The notes under the pieces are model-generated. The model was not told where the DNA came from. It searched no databases and saw only the letters and a list, made by a program, of their open reading frames with translations. The translations under genes and the position numbers were made by a program. From Paramyrothecium sp. XJ0827 (taxonomy: Eukaryota > Ascomycota > Sordariomycetes > Hypocreales > Stachybotryaceae), in NCBI GenBank assembly GCA_020881915.1, contig JAJFPB010000012.1, positions 1,054,001-1,118,000 on the forward strand: a stretch of DNA of 64,000 bases, read 5' to 3'. Below are positions 34,901 through 46,933 of this stretch, one piece after another. The stretch's first letter is position 1. Each line of letters starts with the position of its first letter.

Positions 34901-37900
34901 ACTTGCACACGGGCAAGTATCTCTCTGGGCGGCCGCCAACATGGCTTTTATTAATGGCAGCAGATGACCTGAGGCCTAACCCTAACATCCCCAAAAGCAA
35001 AGTGCGAGCAGAAATCGTGTCCAACTCATCCTCTCAATGGGCTCATAGTGGAAGAAAACAAATCTAACAGTCAATATTGGGGGATATGTGCTTGCAAACG
35101 TGATGCACTAGGTTGCTTCGGTTTATTGTGGAATAGAATGTACTTATAATATATACTGAAAGAATGAGGACACAATACCCTAAGTCTCAGGTTATCTTTT
35201 CTAGTCTATCAGGACCTTCACTGCTTTTCAAGTCAAGTGAGAACGGGACGTGCCTAGTCTGCTTGCTCGATCATTGATGAAGAAGTACTTATCCTAGTGT
35301 TTTGAATTCGGCGAAACGATATAGAAACGACCTGACGGTGGTAGCCCACATCAAACTGTTGCGAAACGGTTGGCCAAGCGCGATAGATTCAAAGACTGCA
35401 TGGTCGTGGGAGCTGGCTTCTACACCTGTACCGGATGCTACGAAGCTCTCAACCTCGTCAGCTGCAACAACTGGTAAATAGCTGGAGGCTCAAGTTAGTT
35501 TCTGAGTCGTCGGATCCGAGCAAAGGCAACACATGTGTGCGTACGAATGCCCCCCAGGGAATCGACCACACGAATTTTAGGTGGCTGTAATGGGGCGGCA
35601 TCTAGAGGTCTCCGGATGCGGTCCTTGATGGTGTTATTCAACTGCATAAGGAAAAGAAGAAGAGAGCGAGCTAGGTGGAGTGGCCGTTATATAGCTGTTA
35701 GTGGGCCTTGTTCCGGCGTCGGCTTGTCCGGCGATACGATCCTAGGGTCTCGGTTACCCTGTAACAGTGGCAAATTCACTCTGGTAATTTACGAGATGCA
35801 TGACATGCCAAGGAATCCTTTTCCTTCGACACCCAAGGCTTCACTTACTACGACGATAAGATATTTTCTGAAACCCTTCCGGCTTTGCGCCGTGATGATC
35901 AAGGTTTCATCAGGAATGTCTACCATCATTATCTTATCAAGAAGATCACTGGCGCAACGAGGATAATCATAATCAATCACACCCAACGCAAGCTTAGACT
36001 TGATTTCAGCACTACGCAAAACAACTATGGAAAGGAGCAACCGATAACAATGGTTAATTGGTCAGTTCCGAGGCCATGGCACACAGAAGTCAGAATTTTT
36101 ACCCCAAGGTTCACGTCGATCAAACTAAAAAAAGTAGTACTAGGAAGACTGGAGAACACTATCAACGAGTCAGACGGCCTTGACAAAGTCCTACGAGATA
36201 CAGTAGAGATATATGTTGCTTCACAAGTGCCTGTCAATCAATTGCTGGAACTAATGCATCATCTGATTCAGTACCAGTGTCTGGAAGCCGCTCAATAGCC
36301 ACGTCAGAGACTGGCCTCTCAGCACTATGGATTAGCGAACCGTCCGGCTTACTGAAATGTATCTTTGTGACCTCCTCGGGCACAGGTATGAGGAGCGCGG
36401 GCAGACAGCTACTTTCGCCTAGTCCGAAGATCAGGAATGGTACTTCCTCGAGGAGCAGAGTACAAATGAAGTCACAGTGAAAAAGACTTTGGCTAGGAAG
36501 ACGGAACTTGTTGCTAAATGTTCGTTTGACGCAATCGTAAAGTCGAGGCGCTGGCATTGCCCCTGATGCATCATAATGATCTAAGATTTGGATAGACTGT
36601 GCGCACGCAGCGTTCAAACATCTGCTGGCCCCGGCAGACGCAGAACCAGAGTATTGTGATCAGGTGTCTAGTGCTCTATTGAAGGTGAATTGGAAGAGGC
36701 TTGGTGCGGAGGCCGTTGGCCAGGGCTGGCCGGCCCGCGATTTATCAGTGAGGGAATAGATTACGGATGACAAAGAACCATCGGTTTCTGAAGTGCAGCT
36801 TTCCATTTTTTGCATTGCATTGAATATGAATTTCTTTCAATTTGGTGAAATGAGATCACTTAATCTTCTCTCCAGAAATGTGCCAAGTCTGTTCCTGACA
36901 GTCAGTCTTTCTATTCATCATGTTGTATTCATCATGGCTCTGCGCAACAATGAAGTGGCAGATGTGCTCGTCGTCGGTGGCGGCCATGCAGAATTGTCTT
37001 CAGCTTTGACTCTCCCCCGGGCACGGCATGTACAAGTCAGTGAGTGTGGCGGCGAGTCTCCGGCCAATTCCTAGATTCCCAGCCATATTTCGGCAGGCAA
37101 GATCGGCGCAGTACTAACCCGTGATTGACCATCGCTTGAGTCTGTCACTATCCACGCGTGCCTGAATCTTTGCACAAACAAGGCTACGAGGGCTGGACTT
37201 GGCGTATCATCAGCAGGCGCAAGGTAAGAAGAACGGTGTTCGCTCTTAACAGAGAATGCTTCTTAGACGATGACATTTGTTTCCGCGCTAAATACGAGAT
37301 TCATGGATGTCGATCTGTGGATAGAATGAGAGAGCACCTGGAGGGTCGGGTGCGAATGCAAGTTGCCTCTCCCTGCACGCACTGCGGCCAGCATCGGACA
37401 TTTTGGCTTGCCTCGTGATTTGCCAAGACACCAGGGCTGTGAGAACTGCAAAAATTCACCGACAGCAGGACCCAGCCCAGTGGCAGGGCGAGGAAAAATA
37501 GGGGCTGTGGGGCGAAGGCTAGGATGTCGTTCCGGGCTTCGGGATCTGGAATCATCCAGGTCCTGATAAGCAGCTACGGGCAAGACCTGGAGCCAGCTGG
37601 AGGCCGCTATTCAGGGCTTCGGTGGCAGAAATTGAAAGGTTGCTTCACATCGCATCTTGGCCAATAACTCGGGGCAGGCTTGCGAACGATGGGTCTGTGA
37701 TTCAAGGCAGTATGAGACGACCAAGGTCGCCTTGACGTAATGCAATGCCATTTTCATTTGAAGCCCTTTATTGCTAAAAGTGGGCTCACAGACGATTACT
37801 TGTTTGGCGCACCTCGAGTCGCGAAGACAACATGCCCCAGCCTATTCGCAGCCAAGATATAAGTGGCTCGAGTAGCTCTTTGGAAGGGTTCGGCATGACT

Positions 37901-39609
37901 GGCATCGATGCATTCCTCGCTTTGCCCCTCGGAAAGAAGCGGTCTCGTAGCGATTCCGATCCACAAATACGCTTACCCATGCCCGGAATGGTTTCCGAAT
38001 CGTGCGTTCGGGGTCGCTTATTTCCACGGGCGCTCGTCATCCTTGTAATTTGACACATCCAAGTTCAAAAGCTTAGCTCGCCCCAACCTTACAGAGATGA
38101 TAAGCGAGGATACTGCGATGAGGCCGATTTGATAGCGAAAACTCTCGCCTGCTAATCGACACAGGCTCTATGCCCCCTGCCAGTCTAGGGCTGGTCCATC
38201 TACCATTGCTTCCAGCTCCCTCGATTCCTTCAGATCGTTTTCCAATTTGGAGGAGACTTCATCGATAAGCTTATCCAGGTTTTGCTATTTTGAGTTTTTG
38301 GCCCCACGATTGATAACGAACCCCGGTTCGCTGCTCCATTCACCGCCAAGGGAAGGATACGGCTGGCCAAGCACCTTTCTAGCTACACCCAAGCGAGCCA
38401 AGTCACCACATGACTTCAGTCAGTACCCATGTCTCTGGCTTTTTGCACTAACATGGACAAGCGATTGGAGGACAGGCCGAAGGAACGCCTATGTCATGCT
38501 GCTGCAAGAATTTCTCCATTCATGTAGGCTGACATGAGCGCTTTCCAGTTACCCTGGCTCTCAACGTTAAGGTGTTCTTGCGTAGCCCATCGTCTTCTAG
38601 GCGGTCAGGAGATTCCCCTAGCACCCTGATGTATTGGCCTTGTATTTTTATTTCATTTTTCAGCAATTGAATCTTGTTACGATGCTTCGTCCTCTACTCT
38701 ACCCTGTCCTTAGCATTCTCGTTCTAGCGTCTAGGTTTCAACACTGTATTCAGCAGAAGCATCACACGTAGCTCCCTGCCGGCGCAACCTTGTCATCAAA
38801 ACCCGCGGGCGATTGATTGCCCACATCACCTCCATTTGCCCCATGGGCAGGCAATCCTTGTGACAGAGACCGTGCCCCGGCCCACTCTTACTACTTTAAT
38901 CGCAATCAATTCCGCTGGCATGCTTCGTACGCTGGTGCTGCCAAGCAATCACTCCATGGACAGGCTGACTGAGCTCAGTCAAATGTGGTCTTTGAGACGC
39001 CCAGAACATCGTTAAGCAAAGACAATCTGACACTTCCGAATAAACGAGAAGAAAGTTCCTCAGATGCCCATAGTAATTTCAGTTTCAGAGAGCATGGTTT
39101 CTTATGATTATCCTTCTCTTGATTTTCTTCAGGTGTAACAATAAGAACTTACTGTGAAATCCACGTGGACAAACAAGGATTATTTGCCAAGGAGATCCCA
39201 AGAGCAGCAAGCATTGTTCATAACGGCGAAGGCAAATCCTTCCAGAACACATTCCTGTAGTCGCCTTCAACAACCCCACTCTTTACCAGGTACTTTTGCT
39301 GGAGTGGGTGACAGGGTCGATGGAGCAGGCATTCAGAATCCTCTCTTGGCGCGGCTATCTCACACTCGCAGAATGCCAGTTTGTGCCAAGAGTCTTTCAC
39401 ATCCTTGTCCATACCATGGCCATTGAGCAAATATTCCAGAACAAACAGATAGTGCTGTGGTGCCTTACATTGGAATAATACTACGTGGAAGGAAGGGACG
39501 TATTTTAAACCTCTGGGGGCTTTGGGTATTTAACTCACCGCCTGTCTTCTCCGAGCACCATATCGAGCCATCTTACTACGCTCGTCCCCGCTCCTGGACA
39601 GCCTCCAAG
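31998..39609. other. Gene-poor region of 7.6 kb
   Basis: No intact gene is supported. Many short open frames on both strands lack domains and splice structure. Some, for example 35789-36040 and 36234-36617 on the minus strand, read like decayed protein sequence, but I cannot name a family. A possible flavoprotein relic at 36934-37071 is listed separately. Composition is lower in GC than the flanking genes but not extremely AT-rich, so strong repeat-induced point mutation is not evident. The region separates the TRI-like cluster and rhamnosidase from the genes to the right. Confidence 0.5.
36934..37071 (+). pseudogene. Possible relic of a thioredoxin-reductase-like flavoprotein
   Basis: The frame reads VADVLVVGGGHAELSSALTL, which matches the start of GliT/TrxB-type FAD-dependent oxidoreductases (usual form GGGPAGLSAAL) but has lost the third glycine of GxGxxG. 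A stop follows about 25 codons later, and I cannot recover the CxxC or second nucleotide-binding motif downstream. Only the N-terminal fragment is recognisable. Confidence 0.3.
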
Positions 39610-42600
39610 ATGCAGCTCCCACGGGGTCTCGTTGCGCTTTGCGTCGTAGGTTCGGGTTTGGCAGTCTCCTTCGGAGGAGGCCGACGATCAGACGTTCCGG
39701 GATTGCCAGAGACTGCTCCGATAGTGGAAGACAATTTCATCATCGAAATCTCCCGGGCAAGCTTGAACCACTATTTCATGTTTGAACTAGGACATAAGTC
39801 TAATGGAAGAGCAGGACGCGAACTATGACGCCGCCGTCAAGGAAATCGAGTCCCAGCCTGGCGTAAAAATCCTGAAGAAGCTGAGGTCGTCCATTTTTTC
39901 TGGTGTTGCTGTCGAAGCTGTGCAACAGACCACTGAGGACCTCGAGAAGAGCTCTCGCGTTATACAGGCATGGCGCTCGCATCTCATCCAGCTCCTCCCC
40001 AATGTTGGAGCAGAAGTTTCCCTCAACGGAAACGAGGCTGCCAATTACTCTTTGCACAGCATGACGGGAGTTGACAAGCTTCATGCAGGGGGTAATTTTG
40101 GCAAGGGTGTCAAGGTCGCTGTCGTGGATACAGGAGTTGACTACAATCACCCAGCCGTATGACTCCTTGACCCTTGTTTCGCTCTGAAGTGACGCGGCAA
40201 CTGACGAGATGTAGTTGGGTGGAGGGTTTGGACCTGGATACAAGGTTGCAGGTGGCTACGACCTGGTAGGAGATGGAAGTATGAGTTGCCAAAAACCCCC
40301 AATGTGCAAGAAATCCTGACCAAGTGCCTGTGTAGCATGGCCTGAGGGTCAGAAGACACCCGATAAGGACCCAATGGACCAGATGGGCCACGGTACGCAC
40401 GTTACAGGTATCATCGCTGGAAGGTCATGCTGGTAAGAAGCAACGAGTTCCAGTTGAGGTCGCGGAACAAGTTCTGACACCACTCTCGTAGGTACAAGGG
40501 TGTGGCTCCCGAAGCCACTATTTTGTCCTACAAAGTCTTCACTACGATCGTCAGTTGCCCTTGATCGTAGAAACTCACATTTTTTTCGCTCTACTTATAT
40601 TTACTTAGGACTTCACTGATGAGGTGACACTGGTGGAAGCTTTCCTGAAGGCTTACGAGGACGGTGTAAGTTTTGCAGACCGTGGCTATGTGACTTGGCT
40701 TTTGCGTAGCCTGACAAACTGAGAATAGGCCGACATTATCACCTCTAGCATTGGGGAGAATAACGGCTGGAGCACGGGGGCCTGGGCAACAGTTGCCTCT
40801 CGTCTTGTAGACGAAGGCGTCGTGGTCACCATCGCCGCCGGAAATTCTGGCGAGGACGGCCCATTCCGCGCAAGCAGCGGCTCGAATGGCAAGAATGTCT
40901 TGTCCGTTGCATCCATAGACCCATCCAGCATTATCGCCACTCCCGTCACTGCCACTTTCGCTGATGAAAATGGAGTGAAAGACGAGAGGATCCCCTATCG
41001 GCCGGGACCGTTCGTGTTCCCAACTACAGAGACAGCCGTTCCCGTCTTTGCCGTCACTTTAGACACGTCGGTAGAAGATGATGCTTGTCTTCCTCTTCCG
41101 GACACGCCCGACCTTTCTGGCAAGGTGGCCCTTGTGCGTATCTCTGCGCAGTGCTTCGAATCAGACCAGGTTGAAAATCTACTTCCTTTCAATCCTGTAG
41201 GTGTCATGTTTTATGCCAACGAGGAGTTGGGCTTCTTCGACCCATACTCGTGGCAAGAAGTCCCCATGGGAATGCTCACCGCCGAGACTGGTGCCGCCAT
41301 TATAAAGACCCTTGCCAGCGGAGGCAATGTTACGCTCGACTTCTCAGCTGTCGACGGATACCTCAACTTGCCCATTGAAGGAGGTGGCGTTCCCAGCTTC
41401 TTCACTTCTTGGGGCGCGACATGGGACCTTGAACTGAAGCCTGATGTCGCTGCCCCTGGAGGCGCCGTCACGAGCACTTATCCCACGTGGATGGGCTCCT
41501 GGGCAACGCTGGGTGGTACGTCAATGGCGACACCGTACGTGGCTGGCGTGGCAGCACTTTACATCAGCAAACACGGTGGCCGAGCCGTCCACGGCAAAGG
41601 ATTCGCCAAGATGCTCCACGCTCGAATTGCATCAAGTGGCGTGGCTGTGCCCTGGGTTGGTAACGTTGATGACGGCAACGAGCACCTCGCCAGCCCAACT
41701 CAAGTCGGCACTGGGCTCATCGATGCCCGAAAGGTTCTTGACTACGCAACACAGCTGTCGTTCGAGCGATTCGAGTTGAATAATACACGCCACTTCGCGG
41801 CGAAGCAGGATGTTGACATCACCAATAAGGGTGATAAAGAGATTGTCTACACATTTAGCGTGCAGGATGCTGGTGGGTATGACGCTTTCGAATCGGACAA
41901 AGACCAAGGCGGATGGGCGCCCGTTATGAACTCGTTGCGAGGGGTTCGCATGTATAAGCTCAAACCCGAAGTCAAGTTCCCAGCTGGATCATTCAGAGTC
42001 AAGCCAGGACAGACCCGAAAGGCTACGTAAGTATCCCCCAGCTGCGTTAGAGATAGTCGGTGTTACTAACCACAGTCTGTTACTAGATTCACTTTCAAGA
42101 TGCCCAAGCTGCCCGCTGGGCGTAAGGGCGCGGATATGCCCATAGTGAGCGGCAAAATCCTCATCACTGGAAGTAACGGAGAGCAACTTTCGGTTCCTTA
42201 CTTTGGTAAGTTTCGCTGGCCAAAACAACGTTTATACCTTTTTGGGTGCCAAAGCTGCAGGTTGGTGCTAATATGTGTTTGCGATTGCAGGTCTCGTTGG
42301 AGATTTGACAGCCAATATGCGAGAGAGTAAGATGTTCTGGACCGCCCTCGAATATCCTCGCGTCATTACGGGCAGCGTTGGTGAGATCCCTGATGTTTGG
42401 GACAAGCCATAGTAAGTTTCACATCTCTTCAGGCCATATGAAATGAGAGCGCCAGGGCTGACTACTTCCCAAGCTGGAGCTTTGACCTGGAGAGCGAAAG
42501 CCAAGACTACCCTGAATTGCAAGTTGGATTGGTTTACGGAGCCCGCCAGCTGCGGTGGGACGTATGTCAAATCTTCTTCCTAACCCACGAATAACATTTG

Positions 42601-43071
42601 TTTGAAATCCATCTCTGACCATGAATCCAGATCTATGAGCCTGGCTGGAACGAGCGTGAATGGGAATACCCACCTGTGACCGGAGAAAAAGGCCACATCG
42701 GCTCAGTCACCTACTGGCGCCATTCCTCCAACGGCTGGTACAATCCTGCGGAGGATGATGCAGAGGATGTCCTTCCTATGCCAGATTACTACCTGAACCG
42801 CCAGACGTCGCACCACTACATGTGGTTCGGCAAGCTTGCCAACGGCACGCAGATCTCGCCTGGTAACTACACGTACGTACATGCTATCCTGAATTTGATT
42901 CAAGGAACCCAGCTGGGCAACGGATTGGTTACGTGTGGGATGCGGCTGACTTACATGTTCTATAGAATGCGAATCGCTGCTTTGATCCCCTTCGGTAACC
43001 CACAGATTTCCGAGGACTGGGACATTGCGAAGACACCCGAAGTCATGATTCTGCCGCTCAAGAAGGAATAG
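39610..43071 (+). CDS. Secreted subtilisin-like serine protease (S8) with PA and Fn3-like domains
   Basis: Extracellular endopeptidase, about 912 residues in 12 exons: 39610-39756, 39815-40156, 40215-40278, 40336-40432, 40492-40549, 40609-40665, 40729-42026, 42087-42205, 42291-42411, 42474-42561, 42631-42872 and 42966-43071. All junctions are in phase. The first intron (39757-39814) begins GC rather than GT. A signal peptide (MQLPRGLVALCVVGSGLAVS) and an inhibitor-like propeptide precede the catalytic domain: Asp154 in VVDTGVDYNHP, His203 in MGHGTHVTGI and Ser520 in GGTSMATPYVAG. A protease-associated insert lies between His and Ser (LSGKVALVRISAQCF). The C-terminal region resembles the Fn3-like domain of C5a-peptidase-type fungal subtilases. 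Typical role: nutrient acquisition or host protein degradation. Confidence 0.9.
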
Positions 43072-43809
43072 GAGAATACCAAATATTGGACTTCGAATTG
43101 ACTACCTTCCAGTCTTAGCTTTTCTTCTTCTTCAATTTATTGACCAAGGAGGTTTAAGGCGGGCAAGGCTTCATGCTGCTCACAAGCAATTAACTCGTAG
43201 AAACTTAAAAGACTGTCCTGAGATACAATAATAAACTTTTTCTCATGCATTTGATTGTTCATTTATTTGTCTGCTCAACTCATATGACTTTCTGGTTAAT
43301 GTCACACGTAGTCTAACCAGATATGCATCACGATGTTGGTGAAAATGCTTCCAACTGGAGTCTCTCGATCATTTTGCATCAGTCGATTATTATGATCGCT
43401 TGTTGATCGGTGTATTTTCGAACTCGAGGAAGCTGAGCCATTGATCTTGGCCGAAACTCCATTCTATTGCACATTTGCCCGACGGTGCAAAGTGTGTCGA
43501 AATTTGTGCAACCTTCTAAGATCGAAATCTACTACACCAGTCTTTGTGAAACGGCTATGAACGACAGTAAAATACTATGGAGACGCTCATAGTCTTATTC
43601 GCAGAGACCAAGCGATAGAATGACCAAGCGAATATATCGATAGACAATACTGAAGATTGCCTCTTGCCTTAGAATAGGATGTGATCTCAGTGTTAGCTAA
43701 ACACTTAATACCTATCAGATCTTACAATGCAGCATATTAGGCTCAGAAACTTATTTTGGCTCTATTCTGTGCACGCTCACAGTTACATTTCCGTTCATTC
43801 ATACGCCGT
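43072..43809. other. Convergent intergenic region, no gene seen
   Basis: About 740 bp of AT-rich sequence between the convergent ends of the subtilase and the dual zinc-finger regulator. I see no coding or RNA gene. Confidence 0.5.
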
Positions 43810-46593
43810 TTAGGCACTCTCCGGCTCTTGTGCGCTACACGCTCTCCTGTAACTCTTTTCCAACTCAGCAATGACCCGTGAAAGTACCAAAACGAGATTT
43901 GGCCTCGCGTTCGATTCAAATCCTGCTTCAAAAAGGTTGCGCATCGAACTCATGACCGCACCCGTGGATGACAATTTCCTGGTCCCGGGATGGGAGGAGC
44001 CACCCTCACCAAACACGTGGATGCACGGAATTCCTTGACCAAATTGAACAAATCTTTGTACCAAGAGATCCTCCTGTCCGTCAAGGAAAACCTCCTTTGA
44101 CGCTAGGCTTGGTGCAGGCATTAAAACATTTGTTCTGCTCGTCGATGGAGATCGTGGCTCAACAGCACGATGACCATGCAATAAACCCCAAATCCAAAAC
44201 ATAAGACTTGCATGATAGAGCATATATGCAGCGGGCCCTCGAATCGAGCCTTTTGGAGCAGCCTTGGCATGTCGAAATATCTGGCCCGCACGATACAAAG
44301 CCTGCCGTGCTGCTTCGGTGCTTATCCATTCGTTGATGACGGGGAAAATCTTTTGTGACTGCCCTTGGCCCTGAAAACCCGCCAAGACCTGAATGTCTTC
44401 AAAGGAAACGAAAAGATGAAGAGCCATAGTCTCAAGCCTCATCATTACTTCATGGCCAGCGGACACCGATAGGCTGACTCGCAGGGTCTGTAACATGGCC
44501 AACAGCTCGTCTCGGCGAATGTCCATGATAGCGGCATTCCATGATCGGGGCGCTTGTCTCTGCAGTGCTTTGAGCTGGATATAATCCCAATTGATTGCCC
44601 AGACAAATGACTGCATCGCAAAACTCGCCACAGAGTAATCAATTCCATGGTAATGGGTGGTGAGTAACTCCGGGTCGTTGAGTAGATCGGCGACACTGAA
44701 AGATGGCTGGGCAGACTGGGCTGTGTATGCTATCCTCCATGCCTCTGCGCTTCTTACCGCCCAGGTCTGAGGACAACCCGGGAGCGCAAGTAAAACTTCG
44801 GCATAGGATATCAAAGGGTTTACGAGAAGTGACATGGAGCAATTAGTATCGTGAAGAAGAAGCCGGAAGCAGAGCCTTTTGAACCCTTCGATCCGAACCC
44901 ATTCTTTCCATCGATTCTCAAGCCCCGTGCCAGAAACATTCGACAAATCCATGGTTTTCTCGTAGGGCGTCATTCTGAACCAACCTCCACGCCGCAGCAT
45001 TGTGAGAAGTGGCTGAAGAAAACATTCTGCAATCTCTGTTTTGCGTCGATGACCACTCCATACTCCAATCTCCAGGACAATAAGGAAGGCTTGAGCAAGT
45101 TCGAGGTCTCTAGTCAAGGAGTTATCTCTTTCCCACTGGAGAGGAGTTAGCAGATATGGCTGGCGCGATGAAAAGGACAAACTCACATGTTTGGGTACAG
45201 ATATTCTCACAGCTTCTTGAATGGCGTATCCTAGTTTCACCAAGGTGGGGTCTGCTGTCAAAGCTGTGCCCGCGGCCGCCATGGCCGCGACAAGCTCCGG
45301 CCTCTTCTCGTTCGGATCAAAGGTGGCTGCGTGAATGAAGGAGTGGGACCAAGCGATAGGAGACGTGAGGTAATACTGTAGAAGCGCGTTCAATAACTCG
45401 ACAGAGGGAAAAGCTAAGAAAATCTTGGAAACGTTGTCTGATTGGCAGCATCTGGTGACCATGGCTAAAATTTTGTCGCGTGCGGTGACACCCAAGGGAG
45501 CGCTGGTCACGCATTCATCTCCTGGTACTCGAGACTCTGGCGAGGTATGGGCCAAGAGGTACTGAGGAAGAGAAAGGTTATGCTCCTCTGCGCCGGCGTG
45601 GTCTTGCGAGTTTGGCCGGAACTGCCAAGGTGATTCTTGGAAGGCTGCACTAGGAACATCAAGGCTCTCTCCACTGGCCAAATCCCCGGTCGTCTGCTCA
45701 TCTCTTGAGCGAGACCGAGATGCGGGCCCCCACTCAAACGGTATGCTCAGATTGTAGCTATCCAAGAATCGCAAGTCGAGATCACTAATCTCGACCCCGG
45801 TCGGATCGTCATCGCCGTTCGCTTGGGGCATCCAGATACCGGAGAAAAAGTCCAGGTCGCCGAAAGTCAATTGCGGGTCAACAGACTCGGGGAGCACTTC
45901 CGGTGGGCAGGGCAGAGAATTTTCATCCAGCAAGCCAGTCATGACCTGAATCGTGTCAAAATGCGTGTCGGAAGTTGATGATGCTGGCACGCCATTGTCG
46001 AATGCTGGCGTGTAACCGCTTGATCGTTGGTCTTCTATTCTGTCTTCCACATTGGATACATCTGAGCCGCCATTGGTTGATGAAGGAGTGCATGGAGGAT
46101 TCGGATCTGTCTGGTTAACCCAAATACATTCAAGGTTCTTGTCGGTGCATCGTTGGCATGGCTTCTCTTCACTGCACCGCAAATGCTGCGCTGAGCAAGC
46201 CCGACATGCTTTTGAAACTCGAGCAGACAGCAATTCAGTCTGATTTGATGATGTAGATGTCCTAGGATTATTGGCGAGGTTGTGAGAGTTTACATGTCTC
46301 CTTAGGAGATCCCTATGTGAGTGTGTCAGAGGATATTATAGACGGTCATCAATGCAGTTCGCTCGCGATAGAAGATTACCTACGTTCGTGTAAAACCCTT
46401 GCCACAAGTAGGGCACTTATGAGGCCGTGATTGAGTGTCTATTGAGCATTAACAACACTAACTACAGTTCCAGAACAAGTCTTGAGGGACAGAACGGACG
46501 AGAACGGACGTGGCGGGCTAGATGATCAAGCCGCTTGTACTGGCGTTTGCAGGAACCACATTGGAACAGAGACGGGTTATCTGAAGTATCCAT
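43810..46593 (-). CDS. Dual C2H2 + Zn2Cys6 transcription factor
   Basis: Nuclear regulator of about 866 residues. Exons: 46593-46500, 46438-46384, 46312-45187 and 45135-43810. The first two exons are easy to miss; they encode two C2H2 fingers, Cys12/Cys15-His28/His32 and Cys40/Cys43-His56/His60, joined by a TQSRPHK linker. Finger 1 is completed across intron 1 and finger 2 across intron 2, and both show the exact C-X2-C-X12-H-X3-H spacing, which validates the junctions. A Zn2Cys6 cluster follows: Cys86, 89, 96, 102, 105 and 112. The rest matches the PF04082-type middle homology region. The 51-bp intron (45186-45136) keeps the frame and is inferred from GTGAGT, GCTAAC and CTCCAG. Intron 1 has an unusual donor, GTCCGT, beside a 10-bp duplication. 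It likely controls the adjacent genes to 55.9 kb. Confidence 0.8.
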
Positions 46594-46933
46594 CGAAACG
46601 ATAGATCCTTGGTGCGGTATTGGATGTACAGGTACAGGGCTCCCAAGAGAATCCTTATCGGGATCTGAGGAGCAATGAAAGAAGAAGTGGGCGGGGCAAA
46701 CCCATGGCGTAAATCAATGGAGCCGAACACCGCCCGGAGATATCGGGATGTGGGGAACATCCCGAGATGGAGTCCGAGTTTAGCTCGCAACACTTGGCCG
46801 TGTGAATAAGAGAAGTAGTGCTAACCAGCAAAACACTCTGTCCGGACCCCAAACCCGCTCATGTCATCAAGTAGAAGTCTCTGTTTTCCACGATTTTCTT
46901 TTCCTCTATCTGTTCTATTGCACCAATTCTACG
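46594..46933. promoter_or_regulatory. Promoter region of the dual zinc-finger regulator
   Basis: 340 bp between the regulator start and the 3' end of the hydrolase, both on the minus strand. No further exon is seen. Confidence 0.35.

Noticed and set aside
35789..36617. Open frames on both strands as possible genes
   Set aside because: No start context, no recognisable family and no neighbouring exons; at best decayed sequence.
31998..39609. RIP-mutated transposon block
   Set aside because: Base composition is not extreme and I see no transposase or reverse transcriptase remnants by eye; needs a RIP index to settle.
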